Shown here piece after piece: positions 22,684-23,947 of a DNA stretch of 23,947 bases (position 1 is the first letter of the stretch; each line of letters starts with the position of its first letter). The DNA comes from CAJCIY01 sp036379355 (lineage in GTDB: Bacteria; Actinomycetota; Actinomycetes; Mycobacteriales; CAJCIY01), in the NCBI GenBank assembly GCA_036379355.1, contig DASVGV010000127.1, positions 1-23,947 of the forward strand, read 5' to 3'. Position numbers and translations under genes: made by a program. Under the pieces are notes generated by a model. It saw only the letters and a list, made by a program, of their open reading frames with translations, did not search any database and had not been told where the DNA came from.

Positions 22684-22689
22684 GATGAT
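22684..22689 (+). promoter_or_regulatory. Possible -10 element (GATGAT), leaderless promoter of the zincin gene
   Basis: GATGAT is followed by 6 nt (GAGCGG) and the GTG at 22696. It matches TATAAT at four of six bases, including the conserved second A and final T. No Shine-Dalgarno sequence precedes the GTG. Confidence 0.35.
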
Positions 22690-22695
22690 GAGCGG

Positions 22696-23037
22696 GTGTA
22701 CGAGATGCCCGCCGAGGAGTTCGAGGACGAGGTGGCGCGCGTCCTTGCGAGCCTCCCCCGCGAGCTGTCGCGGCGGATCAAGAACGTGTCGTTCGCCGTG
22801 GAGGACGGCGAGGACATGCACCTGCTCGGGCTCTACCACGGCATCTCGCTCGACCGCCGCGACGACAGCTACGCGTTCGCGCTGCCGGACCTGATCACGA
22901 TCTACCGGCTGCCGATCCTGGCCCGCTGCCGCAGCCGCGAGGACGTTCTGCACGAGATCGAGGTGACGGTGAAGCACGAGGTCGGCCACTACTTCGGCAT
23001 CGACGACGCCCGCCTGCACGAGCTCGGCTGGGGATGA
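22696..23037 (+). CDS. Small zincin-like metallopeptidase family protein
   Basis: A 113-residue protein of the actinobacterial 'possible zincin' group (DUF1025-like). The motif V-K-H-E-V-G-H-Y-F-G-I-D-D contains H-E-x-x-H (His94, Glu95, His98) with Asp103 as a likely third ligand, as in minimal gluzincin/metzincin folds. Upstream lie E-F-E-D-E-V-A-R-V-L (8-17) and the core L-G-L-Y-H-G-I-S-L (44-52) and I-T-I-Y-R-L-P-I-L. There is no signal peptide, so it acts in the cytoplasm. The GTG at 22696 is preferred for its GATGAT hexamer; the ATG at 22705 is the alternative. The biological substrate is unknown. The family is usually a stand-alone gene. Confidence 0.85.
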   Translation: MYEMPAEEFEDEVARVLASLPRELSRRIKNVSFAVEDGEDMHLLGLYHGISLDRRDDSYAFALPDLITIYRLPILARCRSREDVLHEIEVTVKHEVGHYFGIDDARLHELGWG

Positions 23038-23051
23038 GCGGCCGGGGGTTG

Positions 23052-23088
23052 GCCTGCAGTCGCGGGACTACGGCGGCGTAGGGCAGGC
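23052..23088 (+). promoter_or_regulatory. Nested inverted repeats in the cysD leader
   Basis: Outer arms GCCTGC (23052-23057) and GCAGGC (23083-23088) enclose inner arms CTAC (23068-23071) and GTAG (23078-23081). They lie 36-72 nt before the cysD ATG. They may be a terminator of the zincin gene or an operator or attenuator of cysD. The arms are short and chance is not excluded. Confidence 0.25.
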
Positions 23089-23123
23089 TTATCCGTACCA
23101 GAGCGATAGGAAAGGCGAGGTTC

Positions 23124-23947
23124 ATGACCGCGACGTACGAGCTGTCGCAGCTGTCGATGCTCGAGGCCGAGGCCGTGCACATCTTCCGCGAGGTGGCGGC
23201 GACGCAGGAGAAGCCGGCGCTGCTGTTCTCCGGCGGCAAGGACTCCGCCGTGATGCTGCACGTCGCGACGAAGGCGTTCTGGCCGGCGCCGATCCCGATC
23301 CCGGTCATGCACGTGGACACCGGCCAGAACTTCGACGAGCTGATGGCCTTCCGCGACGAGACGGTGGCGCGGCTCGGGCTGAACCTCATCGTGGCGAAGG
23401 TGCAGGACGACATCGACGCGGGCCGGGTGGTCGAGGAGACCGGGCCGGGCGCGACCCGCAACCGGCTCCAGATCGTCACGCTGCTGCGGGGCATCTCCGA
23501 GAACGGGTTCGGCGCGGTCTTCGGCGGCGCCCGCCGGGACGAGGAGAAGGCGCGGGCGAAGGAGCGGGTGTTCTCCTTCCGCGACGAGTTCGGGGCGTGG
23601 GACCCGCGCAACCAGCGGCCGGAGCTGTGGTCGCTCTACAACGGCCGGCACAAGAAGGGCGAGAACATCCGCGTGTTCCCGCTGTCGAACTGGACCGAGC
23701 TGGACATCTGGTCGTACGTCGCGCGGGAGGGCGTCGCGCTGCCGTCGCTCTACTACGCGCACCGGCGCGAGGTGGTGGAGCGGGACGGGATGCTGCTGGC
23801 AAACACCCGCTTCGTGACGCTGCGCGAGGGCGAGTCCTGGCACGAGGCGACGGTCCGGTTCCGTACGGTCGGGGACGCGACCTGCACCGGCTGCGTCGAG
23901 TCGACCGCGGCGGACGCCGAGGCGGTGGTCGCCGAGGTCGCCGCGGC
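23124..23947 (+). CDS. cysD: Sulfate adenylyltransferase subunit 2 (partial, runs off the right edge)
   Basis: The first 274 codons of CysD, the small subunit of ATP sulfurylase, which adenylates sulfate with the GTPase CysN in assimilatory sulfate reduction. The PP-loop S-G-G-K-D-S (36-41) binds ATP. Family marks include V-M-H-V-D-T-G-Q-N-F, G-G-A-R-R-D-E-E-K-A-R-A-K-E-R, W-D-P-R-N-Q-R-P-E-L-W, P-L-S-N-W-T-E-L-D-I-W and the late C-T-G-C-V-E-S. The frame is open to base 947 of the last kilobase without a stop; roughly 30 residues of the usual length are missing. The ATG has AAAGG 8 nt and GAGG 3 nt upstream. cysN or a cysN-cysC fusion is expected just beyond the edge. Confidence 0.93.
   Translation, partial: MTATYELSQLSMLEAEAVHIFREVAATQEKPALLFSGGKDSAVMLHVATKAFWPAPIPIPVMHVDTGQNFDELMAFRDETVARLGLNLIVAKVQDDIDAGRVVEETGPGATRNRLQIVTLLRGISENGFGAVFGGARRDEEKARAKERVFSFRDEFGAWDPRNQRPELWSLYNGRHKKGENIRVFPLSNWTELDIWSYVAREGVALPSLYYAHRREVVERDGMLLANTRFVTLREGESWHEATVRFRTVGDATCTGCVESTAADAEAVVAEVAA

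Noticed and set aside
20058..22817. A 919-residue open frame on the minus strand covering the sulfatase and running upstream
   Set aside because: Only the part from the GTG at 21620 has family features. The upstream part is an out-of-frame shadow of the epimerase and is rich in Arg, Ala and Pro, as high-GC shadows are.
23052..23088. A SAM or cobalamin riboswitch before cysD
   Set aside because: The 86-bp leader is too short for the large classes and shows none of their conserved motifs.

Overview
The window is a high-GC (by eye well above two-thirds G+C) chromosomal segment of an actinomycete. Pointers are the strong third-codon G/C bias, many GTG starts, TAnnnT -10 hexamers placed 6-7 nt before start codons (leaderless transcription), a bacterial WS/DGAT wax-ester/triacylglycerol synthase, and an NDMA-dependent (mycofactocin-type) alcohol dehydrogenase. 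The genus cannot be fixed from this sequence. I see 22 protein genes (one cut by the right edge) and no tRNA, rRNA, CRISPR array, insertion sequence or prophage. No gene-free stretch exceeds 300 bases. Most of the window is metabolic core; the less-explained structure is in the intergenic DNA and in a few domain and operon arrangements.

Layout. 1-3504: a SCO6745/SalK-like protein, then (upstream of it on the minus strand) an ATP-grasp ligase and cystathionine gamma-synthase (metB). 3523-4800: nicotinate phosphoribosyltransferase (pncB), divergent from metB with only 18 bp between start codons. 4801-5020: a hairpin-rich convergent spacer. 5021-9272: cystathionine beta-synthase (cbs), two tandem SGNH hydrolases coupled by a GTGA overlap, and an acetyl-CoA acetyltransferase behind a 28-bp inverted repeat. 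The order thiolase / SGNH esterase / cbs / metB recalls Rv1074c-Rv1079 of Mycobacterium tuberculosis. 9280-11182: a 110-residue unknown, a small DUF4287-like protein and the NDMA-type alcohol dehydrogenase behind a 20-bp palindrome. 11183-11437: a terminator, C-rich tandem repeats, a 25-bp-arm inverted repeat and a G-rich flank.

11438-17539 is a five-gene minus-strand run: GT39-type membrane glycosyltransferase, WS/DGAT acyltransferase, beta-carbonic anhydrase, a cysteine-free Rrf2 regulator and citrate synthase (gltA). 17676-18671: a nitronate monooxygenase-type flavoprotein whose stop overlaps the stop of the convergent gdhA. 18668-22654 (minus): NAD-dependent epimerase, formylglycine-type sulfatase (4-base overlap) and NADP-type glutamate dehydrogenase. 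22696-23947: a small HEVGH zincin and the start of cysD.

Together the genes cover sulfur assimilation and transsulfuration (cysD, metB, cbs, sulfatase), NAD salvage (pncB), acetyl-CoA use (thiolase, gltA, WS/DGAT), ammonium assimilation (gdhA) and alcohol oxidation. I did not find a clear new defence or mobile system. The best leads are the 11.2-11.4 kb palindrome and repeat cluster, the two palindromic promoter sites with a repeated 11-mer, the metB-linked ATP-grasp ligase, the epimerase-sulfatase pair and the cysteine-free Rrf2 gene beside gltA.
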